In this document: positions 54,801 to 62,236 of the stretch, in pieces | How the letters are laid out: every line of letters starts with the position of its first letter | How positions within the stretch are numbered: the first letter of the stretch is position 1 | DNA from: Lentisphaeria bacterium UBA7640 | GTDB taxonomy: Bacteria; Verrucomicrobiota; Lentisphaeria; Victivallales; Victivallaceae | DNA length: 64,000 nucleotides | NCBI GenBank assembly: GCA_002483765.1 | Contig: DLIO01000010.1 | Location: 15,425-79,424 of the forward strand | Reading direction: 5' to 3' | Translations under genes and position numbers: made by a program | Notes under the pieces: model-generated | Seen by the model: only the letters and a program-made list of their open reading frames with translations | Database searches by the model: none | Told to the model about the DNA's origin: nothing

Positions 54801-55686
54801 TGTTTGGATCGATTCACTTGGGAAACTTTGGTTTTTCTGGTCTCAATCCTATTCTAAGAAAAATGGGCACATTTTTGACGGACAATCAGGAGTATGGGGA
54901 ATATATACAGAAAATCCTGAAACTACTTCTCCAGTTTGGTCTGAGCCTGTAAGATTTGCCGAGGGTATAATGTTGAATAAACCGACAGTATTATCCAATG
55001 GCGAATGGATATTTCCAACGGCATTATGGAAAGATGGTCTTGGTGAAGGAAAACTTTCTGAGGGATTGGGTCCCTTGAGTGGCGCCAATCTCTCAGTTTC
55101 GGATGATCAAGGCAAAACATTTCAATATCGTGGTGGCGCAGACATTCCAAATCGCTGGTTTGACGAACATATGTTTATCGAAAAACAGAATGGACTTATT
55201 TGGAGCTTAATAAGAACATCATATGGTATCGGGGAAAGCTATTCCAGTGATGGTGGTAAAACTTGGAGCTCAGGAAAAGATACAGGCTGGGGCGGACCTA
55301 ATTCACGCTTTTTTATTCGACGCTTACAATCTGGTCGACTTCTATTGGTCAATCATGCGTTAAATCCTAAAACCAAAAAGTATTCGAGAAATAATTTAAC
55401 TGCTTATTTGTCCGACGATGACGGAGAAAGTTGGCATGGAGCTTTGATGCTTGATGAGCGAGATAACGTTTCTTATCCTGATGGAGTTCAAGATGAAAAT
55501 GGGGACATCTGGATTATTTATGATCATGAACGCCATCGTCATGGCGATATCTTGTTTGCAAGGTTCAGAGAAGAGGATATCGTTGCAGGTAAATGCATTA
55601 GTACTACTGCGTCTTTAAAAAACCTCATAAATAGCACTGGCGGAATTAGAAATGAAGTAAATCGAAATCAAACTAATGTGATGTAA
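51868..55686 (+). CDS. FG-GAP/VCBS repeat protein fused to a sialidase domain
   Basis: A 1272-residue fusion. Residues about 45-800 hold eleven calcium-loop motifs of the FG-GAP/VCBS type (DVTGNGHVDL, DLTGNGFEDL, DFNGNGKKDI, DLNDDGLPDL, DLNGNGWLDL and others), which predict a beta-propeller. Residues about 905-1245 are a BNR/sialidase-like propeller with four Asp-box-like repeats (SSDSGKNWSEP, VSDDQGKTF, SSDGGKTWSSG, LSDDDGESWHG). The ATG at 51868 with GAGGGAAA upstream is preferred to a GTG six codons earlier. No signal peptide or lipobox is visible, odd for a protein made of normally extracellular modules. Confidence 0.82.
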   Translation: MLNKKQLNWTTEGFERFREGVFGNGGQNIYVSKQGVLQRIHQTDVTGNGHVDLVFCNSQNHEEKVPLDVYPLPLNNSERNRQLFIGGSKSGCVTDLTGNGFEDLIVSCGWDGMTLVTNSAVFYGSDEGLNNKYVNFLPTGSAICVTAGDFNGNGKKDIVFISKSDMKIFYQGNDGFEPEKVVVYEFKNAVHLTTIKSVSGSDFDTLLIRKKDGSYSIIPGTSQGLDITREKQLLEADIDYALENTGQEGYTQTVDEPDPLAQIIELNGQLYLCAFRQKRTFLYPYKNEKLGEPIEFKCENAFSVAVGDINANNGIDLIFACRDKSTEFECSWIYLSNKEGSWNEHDRIAIKTYHACDVLVDDFTGNGKLDIVICQSHTHESYTSEILIFSIEENTDLRNLKALRLPSHDAYRIFKVNNELIINNCRSGSLLGDGDAYVYIGDADGFKADRKINLPAWGCTDMVCCDLNDDGLPDLVLANAAELSPWLDPGSFIYYNTANGFAETPNIKLSTKRAHGVVCGDLNHNGYLDLVFCGFDNNKLKVFYGSEKGYTNENSVEIVMEENGKIYKEPRFLALADLNGNGWLDLVVTMINRYESFVLWGGPEGFSFDKKKVFHVRNSCNVKVADLNGNGYPDLIFGGHTQSLSGPHDAFVYIYWGGPEGFSEERRTLLPSDAVNSLAVADFNNDGRLDLFVGSYQNGRLRDIDSHIYWNQGCDGFLPHKRLPLRTHAVSGNLAADFTGNGWIDLAIGNHKVEGNHISYSTVWYNGPDGFDEKKTIDLPSEGIHGMGNVDLGNILDRSDEEFYVSKAHELPKGAKIVNIDWNAELPLKTWIKAQLRTAPTFEGLEDANWQEIDALEQNGLWMQYKLILGAKNCCASPRIKKVTVNYIESSIEPQLKPAKVITNPGKKYQTCNREFQGIPGIEITPKGRMWASWYAGGENEGPENFVLLVTSSDSGKNWSEPVMVIDPPGNVRAFDPNVWIDSLGKLWFFWSQSYSKKNGHIFDGQSGVWGIYTENPETTSPVWSEPVRFAEGIMLNKPTVLSNGEWIFPTALWKDGLGEGKLSEGLGPLSGANLSVSDDQGKTFQYRGGADIPNRWFDEHMFIEKQNGLIWSLIRTSYGIGESYSSDGGKTWSSGKDTGWGGPNSRFFIRRLQSGRLLLVNHALNPKTKKYSRNNLTAYLSDDDGESWHGALMLDERDNVSYPDGVQDENGDIWIIYDHERHRHGDILFARFREEDIVAGKCISTTASLKNLINSTGGIRNEVNRNQTNVM

Positions 55687-55707
55687 ATAAAAATAAAGGA
55701 TAATGGT

Positions 55708-56802
55708 ATGACAAAAATTCTTGGATTTGGTGAAGTGATGTTGCGTTTATGCCCCTCTGGATTTAAACGCTTTCGGCAAGTAGTTCCTGGAAGTATGGAT
55801 GCTACTTTTGGCGGTGGGGAGGCTAATGTATGCGCTTCGCTGGCAATGTTTGGCGACGAAGCAAGCTATTTAACCGCTTTGCCTAGCAACGCAATAACGG
55901 AAAGTTTTTTTGCTCAGATGCGAGGTTTGGGCGTGGACGTGTCCAAGGTTTTGATTAAAGAAAATTCCCGCATGGGTATTTATTTTGTCGAGGCCGGAGC
56001 AAATCAGCGTGCATCCAATGTGATTTATGATCGCGATTATTCCGCTATATCAATGACTGGCCCTGAAGAATATGACTTTCAAAAGGCCTTGGATGGCATT
56101 AAACATGTTCATATTACAGGAATCACCCCATCATTGAGTTCCAAAGCCTTTCTATCAACTTTGGAACTGATAAAACTCGCCAAAACCTCGGGGGTAAAAG
56201 TGTCCTGTGATTTGAACTACCGAAAGAAACTTTGGGATTGGCACGACTTGATGAAGAAGAACGAATTAGCCGAGTATTGCATGGCACAAATTATTCCGTT
56301 TGTTGACCTGATAATTGCCAATGAAGAAGACGCTTATGATGTTTTCGGCATTAAGGCTGAACATGCTGATCTTACTAAAGGACATATTAACGCTGCGGCT
56401 TATATTTCCGTAGCTGAACAGTTAATTGAACGCTTTCCAAATGTATCTCAAGTCGCAATCACTTTGCGAGAAAGTATTTCCGCGAGCCACAATAATTGGG
56501 GGGCGATGTTGTTTGATAAAGCTTCAAGAAAAGCGCACTTCGCACCGCTGGACGCTGACGGCGAATATTCTCCATATCAAATTCGCGATATTGTAGACCG
56601 TGTAGGTGGCGGTGATTCTTTCGGAGCTGGATTGATTCACGCGCTTTACAGTGATGATTGTGCTGCTCCCGAAAAAGCTATTCGGTTTGCGGTTGCGGCG
56701 AGTTGTTTAAAACATTCTATTAAAGGTGATTTTAATTATATTGATCGCAGTGAAGTGATTTCATTAATGGACGGCGATGCTTCAGGGAGAGTAAAAAGAT
56801 GA
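55708..56802 (+). CDS. kdgK: PfkB-family sugar kinase, probably 2-keto-3-deoxygluconate kinase
   Basis: A ribokinase-family enzyme of 364 aa. GGGEANVCASLAMFGDEASYLTALP is the N-terminal substrate motif, and DRVGGGDSFGAGLIHAL holds the catalytic Asp and anion hole. Its stop overlaps the start of the KDPG aldolase gene by 4 bp. This makes phosphorylation of 2-keto-3-deoxygluconate (KDG) to KDPG the most likely reaction, although other 2-keto-3-deoxy acids are possible. Confidence 0.87.
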   Translation: MTKILGFGEVMLRLCPSGFKRFRQVVPGSMDATFGGGEANVCASLAMFGDEASYLTALPSNAITESFFAQMRGLGVDVSKVLIKENSRMGIYFVEAGANQRASNVIYDRDYSAISMTGPEEYDFQKALDGIKHVHITGITPSLSSKAFLSTLELIKLAKTSGVKVSCDLNYRKKLWDWHDLMKKNELAEYCMAQIIPFVDLIIANEEDAYDVFGIKAEHADLTKGHINAAAYISVAEQLIERFPNVSQVAITLRESISASHNNWGAMLFDKASRKAHFAPLDADGEYSPYQIRDIVDRVGGGDSFGAGLIHALYSDDCAAPEKAIRFAVAASCLKHSIKGDFNYIDRSEVISLMDGDASGRVKR

Positions 56803-57431
56803 CCAAACAAGAAATGCTTATCAGCTTAAAGTTATGTCCGATAGTAGCAATTTTGCGTGGAATAACACCAAAAGAAGTTACTGATGTCTGCCAGGCTTTA
56901 GCTGACAGTGGGGTTAAATTTGCTGAAATAACCATGAATTCTCCGGATGCGGCCAAATCTATCAGGATTGCGACGGAGCATTTCGATTCGAATCAAATAT
57001 GCATTGGAGCGGGGACTGTACTAACTCCAGAGCAAGTTGAAACCGTTTCTGATGCAGGCGGTCAATATATAATTTCCCCTAATTGTAATCCGGCAGTAAT
57101 TCGCCGCGCAAAAGAGCTAGGATTATTGTCATGCCCCGGAGTTTTTACTCCATCTGAAGCTTTTACCGCTTTGGATGCAGGCGCTGATCTCCTTAAGCTA
57201 TTCCCTGCTGGACGAATGGTGCCAGAATACATCAAAGACTTAAAAGCCGTTGTCCCCGCCGATTTTATAGCGACGGGAGCAGTAGGCGCAGACAATATCA
57301 AAGAGTATTTGAAGTTTGCCGCAGGTGTTGGTATCGGCTCCGCCATATACAAACCAGGAATGACTTCTGAAGATGTAGCAAAAACGATAAAGATCATGAA
57401 AAACAAATTAAATGCCACAGACATCCCATAA
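56799..57431 (+). CDS. eda: KDPG/KHG aldolase
   Basis: Cleaves 2-keto-3-deoxy-6-phosphogluconate to pyruvate and glyceraldehyde-3-phosphate. It is 210 aa. VAILRGITPKEV, KFAEITMNSPDA with the catalytic Glu, GAGTVLTPEQV, YIISPNCNPAVI and LLKLFPAGRM with the Schiff-base Lys are all present. It is translationally coupled to the kinase. Together they form the lower part of a uronate or related sugar-acid pathway. Confidence 0.94.
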   Translation: MTKQEMLISLKLCPIVAILRGITPKEVTDVCQALADSGVKFAEITMNSPDAAKSIRIATEHFDSNQICIGAGTVLTPEQVETVSDAGGQYIISPNCNPAVIRRAKELGLLSCPGVFTPSEAFTALDAGADLLKLFPAGRMVPEYIKDLKAVVPADFIATGAVGADNIKEYLKFAAGVGIGSAIYKPGMTSEDVAKTIKIMKNKLNATDIP

Positions 57432-57454
57432 CTCTTTTATTTTTTGACCCAAAA

Positions 57455-57549
57455 GAGGATTCATAGTATATTATTTTCTGTTAAAGCATAAGGACACTTC
57501 CTATGAATCCTCGAAAGAACAATATGGTGCTGGGGCAGATTAGCAAACT
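57455..57549 (+). mobile_element. Intergenic dyad with short reading frame, possible IS remnant
   Basis: GAGGATTCATAG (57455-57466) and CTATGAATCCTC (57501-57512) are perfect 12-bp inverted repeats. The right arm contains an ATG followed by an open stretch MNPRKNNMVLGQISKLIH that stops within 20 codons. This looks like the 5' end of a truncated transposase gene with a hairpin at its start, but I cannot name the family. The rest of the gap up to 57618 holds nothing else recognisable. Confidence 0.3.
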
Positions 57550-57618
57550 GATCCATCTATAACGGCTTTCTCGTGTTGGGACCTGGCGGATCAAATATTT
57601 TGTGTTTGATCACAATTT

Positions 57619-58509
57619 TCATCCTTCATTCCATTTAGTGGGACGGACGATTTTTTCTGGATAGATTGGCACTGTTTTGTTAATTTCTTTATAGAGGTTG
57701 TCTGGGAGAATACCCTTTTCTATGAGTTTTAGATTTTCTTGTAATTGAGACAGGTTGTCGACGCCGCTGAGGATGCTGGTAACGGACTGATTGCTTAAAA
57801 CAAAGCGTACACAAAGTTCGGCCATACCAATGCCGCTGGATTTTGCTAACTGGTTCAACTTTCTGCGTACTGGGATAATCTCTTGTAAAAATGGTTTGAT
57901 CCTGTCTTCCGGCATTAGCAATAATCCTTGCAAGTAAACACTGCGTGTAAATATCTTAATATTTCTGGCAGATGCCTTTAGTAGAAAATCATCAAAACGT
58001 TTGTCTAGAATATTATATGGCAATTGGATAAAACCGATATCCAAAGCTAGAGCCACTTGGCAATATGCGGTGCTGTCGAGGGATACCCCATAGCCATTGA
58101 TTAAACCGCATAATTTCAGCTTGTTTAAAACATCCATATATTTTATGTCCGCCTCTTGATGGAATAGACAAATATCCAAGTGATCAACCTGCAAGCGACG
58201 TAATGATTTTTCTACTGAATTAATGATGAATTTTTCCGCTTCTGAAGAAGAAAGGTGCTGTGAACTGACTGGTGGCACTTTGCTGATTATTTGAAATTTT
58301 TCTTGCAGATTAAGCTCATTCAATGCGCGACCAATTACTTCCTCACTATTGCCATAAGCGGCGGCAGTGTCCAGCGTGTTGATACCGCCATCATACGCCG
58401 CTGAAATAATATCTTTAGCAGTTTCATATGATGGTTTGCCCGCGGTATTGGCAACCCCATAATTGAGACCGAACTGTGCGGTTCCCAGTTGCATTTTAGA
58501 GAAAATCAT
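57619..58509 (-). CDS. Aldo/keto reductase
   Basis: A 296-residue NADPH-dependent oxidoreductase with a TIM-barrel fold. The catalytic tetrad is visible as Asp and Tyr in TLDTAAAYGNSE, Lys in QIISKVPP, and His in CLFHQE. YGVSLDS and the C-terminal coenzyme region VTSILSGVDNLSQLQENL follow. It is coupled to the preceding SDR gene by a 4-bp overlap. The pair could interconvert sugar carbonyl and hydroxyl groups in the catabolic pathway. The substrate is unknown. Confidence 0.9.
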   Translation of the reverse strand: MIFSKMQLGTAQFGLNYGVANTAGKPSYETAKDIISAAYDGGINTLDTAAAYGNSEEVIGRALNELNLQEKFQIISKVPPVSSQHLSSSEAEKFIINSVEKSLRRLQVDHLDICLFHQEADIKYMDVLNKLKLCGLINGYGVSLDSTAYCQVALALDIGFIQLPYNILDKRFDDFLLKASARNIKIFTRSVYLQGLLLMPEDRIKPFLQEIIPVRRKLNQLAKSSGIGMAELCVRFVLSNQSVTSILSGVDNLSQLQENLKLIEKGILPDNLYKEINKTVPIYPEKIVRPTKWNEG

Positions 58510-59294
58510 TTTGCAGTATAACCTCCGTCAACTGGGATATTGGTTCCGGTAATATATGCTGATGCATCAGAGCTAAGAAAAGTGATAATGCCTTTGAGAT
58601 CAGTTGCATTAGCCATACGCCCCAGCTGAGTTCGAGCGCTATATTGTTGGACGAATTTCTCGGGTTGATCTGGAGTTTTAAAACCACCCGGAGACACACA
58701 GTTCACTCTGATATTATATGTACCTAGCACACTGGCAGCCCAGCGACTAAAATTAATCATGCCACCTTTTTCATAGAAATAGATCGGTGAAGGATTCGAT
58801 TGCATATCTGTTCCTTCATAATTAGCCATTTCTATGCCAACCATGCCCATCATTGAACCGATATTAATAATTGAGCCGCTTCGTTGTTTTTTCATATCTT
58901 CCGCAAATAACTGAGTTATCTTGAATAAAGAGGAGGCATTGATATGCAAACTTTTATCAAATTCCTCCAAGGGTTGTTTCCAGCCGTCACAAGCATTGCG
59001 GGTAACGGCATTGTTAACCAGTACATCGATGCGCCCACTACGATTAATTATTTCATCATTGAGTTGTTGTATTGACTCTTCATTGGAAAGGTCTAGCTTT
59101 AACGCAGTTACATTATGTCCTGCCTTGCGTTCTTCATCAGCTACCTTTTTCAAAGCTTCAATACCGCGCGAGGCGATATAAGTTTCCGCTCCAGCTTCGG
59201 CCAATGCCGCAACGATTTGCCGCCCATAGAGACCAGCTCCGCCAGTTACCAGTGCGACTTTGCCTTTGAGCGAGAATGTTTCCAATACGTTCAT
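58506..59294 (-). CDS. Short-chain dehydrogenase/reductase (SDR)
   Basis: A classical SDR of 262 aa. TGGAGLYGRQIV is the nucleotide motif (about 18-29), followed by VLVNNAVT. The catalytic Ser is in NIGSMMG and the Tyr/Lys pair in YFYEKGG, replacing the usual YSASKGG. YITGTNIPVDGGYTAK is the standard C-terminus. The frame is open upstream, but ATG 59294 with an AGAAGGA site begins at the fold. The sequence resembles gluconate-5-dehydrogenase-like enzymes of sugar-acid clusters. Confidence 0.9.
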   Translation of the reverse strand: MNVLETFSLKGKVALVTGGAGLYGRQIVAALAEAGAETYIASRGIEALKKVADEERKAGHNVTALKLDLSNEESIQQLNDEIINRSGRIDVLVNNAVTRNACDGWKQPLEEFDKSLHINASSLFKITQLFAEDMKKQRSGSIINIGSMMGMVGIEMANYEGTDMQSNPSPIYFYEKGGMINFSRWAASVLGTYNIRVNCVSPGGFKTPDQPEKFVQQYSARTQLGRMANATDLKGIITFLSSDASAYITGTNIPVDGGYTAK

Positions 59295-59335
59295 TTTATC
59301 TATTTTCCTTCTGTAAGATGGGGAACGGGAAATTT

Positions 59336-59440
59336 TAACCACAGATAGACACAGATTACCACAGATTACCACAGATGGGAGGGGAAAGGGAGCTTTTGTC
59401 CACGAATTTCACGAATTAACACTAATAAATTTTTTCGTGG
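59336..59440. repeat. Dispersed intergenic repeats (CACAGATTACC and CACGAATTAACACTAA types)
   Basis: Between the SDR and the next gene lies a tandem-like series ACCACAGAT, ACACAGATT, ACCACAGATT, ACCACAGAT, then CACGAATTTCACGAATTAACACTAATAA in pieces. The second part is enclosed by CCACGAA (59400-59406) and TTCGTGG (59434-59440). TCACGAATTAACACTAA occurs again exactly at 62169. Similar strings are known from intergenic DNA in several bacterial phyla; their role is not established. Confidence 0.8.
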
Positions 59441-59458
59441 TTACCCTCCCTTTTTCCC

Positions 59459-59947
59459 TTAATCGATATTGCTCTTAAATTTGATATTCTTATCCCGAAG
59501 TTCTTGTGTCTTCGCTTGCGCTTTAGTTTTATCGGCATATATCCACCAGTCACAAGTTGGAATATCTGGTTTGTTGGGGGCCGTTACACAATAGTAGCCC
59601 GCCTTGTCAATCACAGGGATAATCCAGCCTGCGCAGTGATCACAATAGCGTTTGGAAGGTGTCGCATCGTTGTCCAGCACTTTGCTCAAACTGGGGCACT
59701 TATTCATCTTTAAAGTCAAGCAATCATCACTTAAGTTCAGGGTCATATCACAGTTTTCTTCAATGCGTATGTGTTCCCAGTAATCGTACATTCCTTGTAG
59801 TCCTTTCTCCTTGAAAAGCTCCAGACAATGTCTTTCCTGATGCCGACTGATTTCTAACCAGTATTTTTCGAGATGTCCTGGGCCTTGTGCTTCGAGGAAT
59901 TTAAATACTTCATTATAGAATCTTACAAAATGATCACTGGGTAGCAT
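59459..59947 (-). CDS. ATC-hydrolase-like protein 2 (L-2-amino-thiazoline-4-carboxylate hydrolase family)
   Basis: A 162-residue cytoplasmic protein, probably of the family named after L-2-amino-thiazoline-4-carboxylic acid hydrolase, whose members are mostly uncharacterised. FYNEVFKFLEAQGPGHLEKYWLEISRHQERHCLELF is helical. LKMNKCPS and RYCDHCAGWIIPVIDKAGYYC follow, with seven cysteines in the second half, some of which may bind metal. ATG 59947 with a GGAGGAAG site is chosen over an upstream ATG. It overlaps the preceding paralogue by 14 bp. Confidence 0.55.
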   Translation of the reverse strand: MLPSDHFVRFYNEVFKFLEAQGPGHLEKYWLEISRHQERHCLELFKEKGLQGMYDYWEHIRIEENCDMTLNLSDDCLTLKMNKCPSLSKVLDNDATPSKRYCDHCAGWIIPVIDKAGYYCVTAPNKPDIPTCDWWIYADKTKAQAKTQELRDKNIKFKSNID

Positions 59948-60398
59948 GAGAACTTCCTCCATTTCCAAAAGCCAGACATTCGCGACTAACCCCATCAGCG
60001 AGTTGTTCGTAACTTAGCCCGTATGGAGTATCGTGACAAAGTGCTTCGTTGAGGAATTTATTTAGCAAATAAAAATTTTCATCGATTGCCATGCCTAAAC
60101 TTTTCAGATGTTTTTCCATAGGACATTCGGTCACCACTAATTCAAACAATCCGTTGTCGTGTTTGGTCATGGTAAACTTGCCACCTTCACGCTGTAAAAA
60201 ATACTCTTTAAAGCCAATCAACTCGCTGGTATCCCCAGCTTTTAAACGTTGATTTATTTCACGGTACACTGCCGTGCCGGTATGAAACAATATTTCTCGT
60301 AGTGCATCAACGCCATAATTTTTAACGATGTAATTTACAGACATTAAAGTCGCACCGTGGAAATCTTTATGAAGTTCACCAGTTTCTTGGTAACGCAT
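59934..60398 (-). CDS. ATC-hydrolase-like protein 1
   Basis: A 154-residue protein with the same plan as its neighbour: an N-terminal helical part (VNYIVKNYGVDALREILFHTGTAVYREINQRL) and then VVTECPMEKHLKSLG, corresponding to the CP motif of the second copy, and a final helical segment. The region GDTSELIGFKEYFLQREGGKFTM is typical of the family. ATG 60398 follows GGGATTATAAGT and lies 14 bp after the lyase gene. The two paralogues may form a heteromer. The function is not established. Confidence 0.55.
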   Translation of the reverse strand: MRYQETGELHKDFHGATLMSVNYIVKNYGVDALREILFHTGTAVYREINQRLKAGDTSELIGFKEYFLQREGGKFTMTKHDNGLFELVVTECPMEKHLKSLGMAIDENFYLLNKFLNEALCHDTPYGLSYEQLADGVSRECLAFGNGGSSHATQ

Positions 60399-60412
60399 AC
60401 TTATAATCCCAA

Positions 60413-61342
60413 TTATGGCCGTAGATAAGCCTTTTCCTGTGTCAATATCTCTTTTATGGTATTGATACATTCGTCGCTTATCTGGTAATTAATAATAGTT
60501 TTGCGAGTATTGAAAACACCCAATTCGACCATCATCTGTTTTTGTCCAGCCAACCAATAAGGGAGACCTTGACCGCCGAAGATTTTCGTCATTATTTCAT
60601 TCATATGGTCTTGTAGTACCTGCGCGCCTTTGATGTCGCCAGTCTGTGCTTTTTTTAGAATATCGTTTGCCATACGACCGTTAAAACACGCTCCGCCGAA
60701 TAAAAATCCGGTATATCCAGCTTGAGCGTAAGGTACACTATTGAATTCATCACCATTCAGCGCGAATAATTCATCTTTACGTTTTTTGATAGCCTGACAA
60801 ATCATTTTCTTTGCGGCAAGGTCGCTGGAACTATCTTTTATTAACACCACTTTCGGATGTGCAATAATTTCCTCAATTGTGTCAGTATCAATCACTACCG
60901 ATGAATGCTTGCCCCGATGATAAACTCCGATCGGTAGAGAGCTGTTTTCAATGACTTCAAAATACAAATTCTTTAAGTATTCTTGAGAGGCATTGATTTG
61001 GAAAAATGGTGGAGCAATTACCGCGATGTCAATGCCAGTATCCTCAATGCGTTTGATATTTTCAATCATCTGCATCGCTGAATTATCGGTTATTTGCATT
61101 GCCAACAACATACGTTCTTGATTGCTTTTTACGATTTCATTTGCCAATTGAATGCGCATTGCGTCACTCATCCAAGGACCTTCGCCACTGGTGCCACCAA
61201 GGAAAATACCTTTAATTCCCAGTCGTAAATGATGTTCGATCAAGCGCGGGATAGATTCAACATCTAATTGTAATTCGTCAGTAAATGGGGTAGGGGTTGC
61301 CGACCAGACGCCAGCAATGTTTTCACGATTTAAAGTTTTCAT
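60413..61342 (-). CDS. Dihydrodipicolinate synthase/N-acetylneuraminate lyase family protein
   Basis: A Schiff-base aldolase of 309 aa with a TIM barrel. FLGGTSGEGPWM is the pyruvate-carboxylate site, the catalytic Tyr is in PIGVYHRG, and the Schiff-base Lys is in VVLIKDSSSD. Members cleave N-acetylneuraminate, 2-keto-3-deoxy sugar acids or related compounds. In this cluster a sugar-acid aldolase is more likely than lysine synthesis. It is the first gene of the minus-strand operon, divergent from the second GntR gene. Confidence 0.88.
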   Translation of the reverse strand: MKTLNRENIAGVWSATPTPFTDELQLDVESIPRLIEHHLRLGIKGIFLGGTSGEGPWMSDAMRIQLANEIVKSNQERMLLAMQITDNSAMQMIENIKRIEDTGIDIAVIAPPFFQINASQEYLKNLYFEVIENSSLPIGVYHRGKHSSVVIDTDTIEEIIAHPKVVLIKDSSSDLAAKKMICQAIKKRKDELFALNGDEFNSVPYAQAGYTGFLFGGACFNGRMANDILKKAQTGDIKGAQVLQDHMNEIMTKIFGGQGLPYWLAGQKQMMVELGVFNTRKTIINYQISDECINTIKEILTQEKAYLRP

Positions 61343-61360
61343 GTTTAAGCCAATTGTTTG

Positions 61361-61375
61361 ATTTGTTTAACAAAT
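61361..61375. promoter_or_regulatory. Operator candidate between the lyase operon and GntR
   Basis: ATTTGTT-T-AACAAAT is a perfect 15-bp palindrome in the 99-bp gap between the divergent genes. A promoter for the GntR gene (TTGTTT 61363-61368, 16 bp, TATATT 61385-61390) overlaps it. The site could let the regulator control itself and the lyase operon together. Confidence 0.5.
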
Positions 61376-61441
61376 AGAGAATACTATATTATATCGCTCG
61401 GCCGGAAAAAGTCAATATTAAAACTTAAAAAGGTTACTACT

Positions 61442-62104
61442 ATGAATTTTGATCCAGATAAAACAGTAACTGCCAATGCGATAAGTGCGGTACAGAATTA
61501 TATTCTTGAAAATAACTTGCAACCTGGAGATGGCTTGCCTACTGAGATTGAGTTTTGTGAACTTTTTTCCATCAGCCGTGGTGTCATTCGTGAGGCTTTG
61601 CAATATTTTCGCACTTTGAATATAATTGAGTCGCGACCGCGCAAAGGGATGACCATCAAGAATTTCCTCCCCAATAACCTTTTCGGTCCGTACGTGCCTT
61701 TTTGCCGACACAAGGAAGATCAAGCCGCTATTTGCGAAATGCGCATTGTTATTGAACTCGGAATGACGCATCTTTTGCTAAAAAAAATAACAGAAAAAGA
61801 TATTTCAGAACTAAGCAAGACTGCCAAAGCCATGGGTAAGGCTGAGTTGCTTGAACTTTGTCAACTCGATCTCCAATTTCATCGTCAGTTGTTGAATATT
61901 GCTAACAACAAATTCCTAAGTTGTCTGGAGCCGTTTATAATCGATTATTTCGAGGAAATCAGCAATACTAATCAACAATATTACCAGAACCCAGATAACT
62001 ACCGCGCTATCGAAAAGCGCAAACATCTGGCAATTATTGATGCGATAAAAAAGGCCGACGAACCACTAGTCAGAAAACTCCTCGGTAATCATTATTCCAT
62101 ATGA
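61442..62104 (+). CDS. GntR-family transcriptional regulator (FadR-like)
   Basis: A 220-residue regulator. The N-terminal winged helix has VTANAISAVQNYILENNLQPGDGLPTEIEFCELFSISRGVIREALQYFRTLNIIESRPRKGM; a C-terminal FCD-like helical domain follows (about 85-215), with HRQLLNIANNKFL. The open frame begins 28 codons upstream, but the ATG at 61442 is the likely start, with AAAGG upstream. It lies divergent to the lyase/ATC-hydrolase genes and probably senses their substrate. Confidence 0.9.
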   Translation: MNFDPDKTVTANAISAVQNYILENNLQPGDGLPTEIEFCELFSISRGVIREALQYFRTLNIIESRPRKGMTIKNFLPNNLFGPYVPFCRHKEDQAAICEMRIVIELGMTHLLLKKITEKDISELSKTAKAMGKAELLELCQLDLQFHRQLLNIANNKFLSCLEPFIIDYFEEISNTNQQYYQNPDNYRAIEKRKHLAIIDAIKKADEPLVRKLLGNHYSI

Positions 62105-62168
62105 TGAAGGGTGAGGGATGGAGGGAAGAATCTAGAAGATAGGAGTTAGAATAGGGAAAGGGAAGTCA

Positions 62169-62195
62169 TCACGAATTAACACTAAAAAACACTAA
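62169..62195. repeat. Second copy of the TCACGAATTAACACTAA repeat
   Basis: TCACGAATTAACACTAA (62169-62185) is identical to 59409-59425 and is followed here by a partial second unit, AACACTAATG. It follows a purine-rich low-complexity stretch (62105-62168). The two copies flank the module holding the ATC-hydrolase-like genes, the lyase and the second GntR gene. Confidence 0.8.
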
Positions 62196-62215
62196 TGGAA
62201 AAGGGGGATTAATTT

Positions 62216-62234
62216 GCGCGAGGCGCTTTTTTTT
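62216..62234 (+). terminator. Short GC hairpin with T8, possible terminator
   Basis: GCGC-GAG-GCGC followed by eight T, 112 bp after the second GntR gene. The stem is only 4 bp, so the call is weak. It could also be the edge of the transposon remnant that begins just after it. Confidence 0.3.
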
Positions 62235-62236
62235 AT

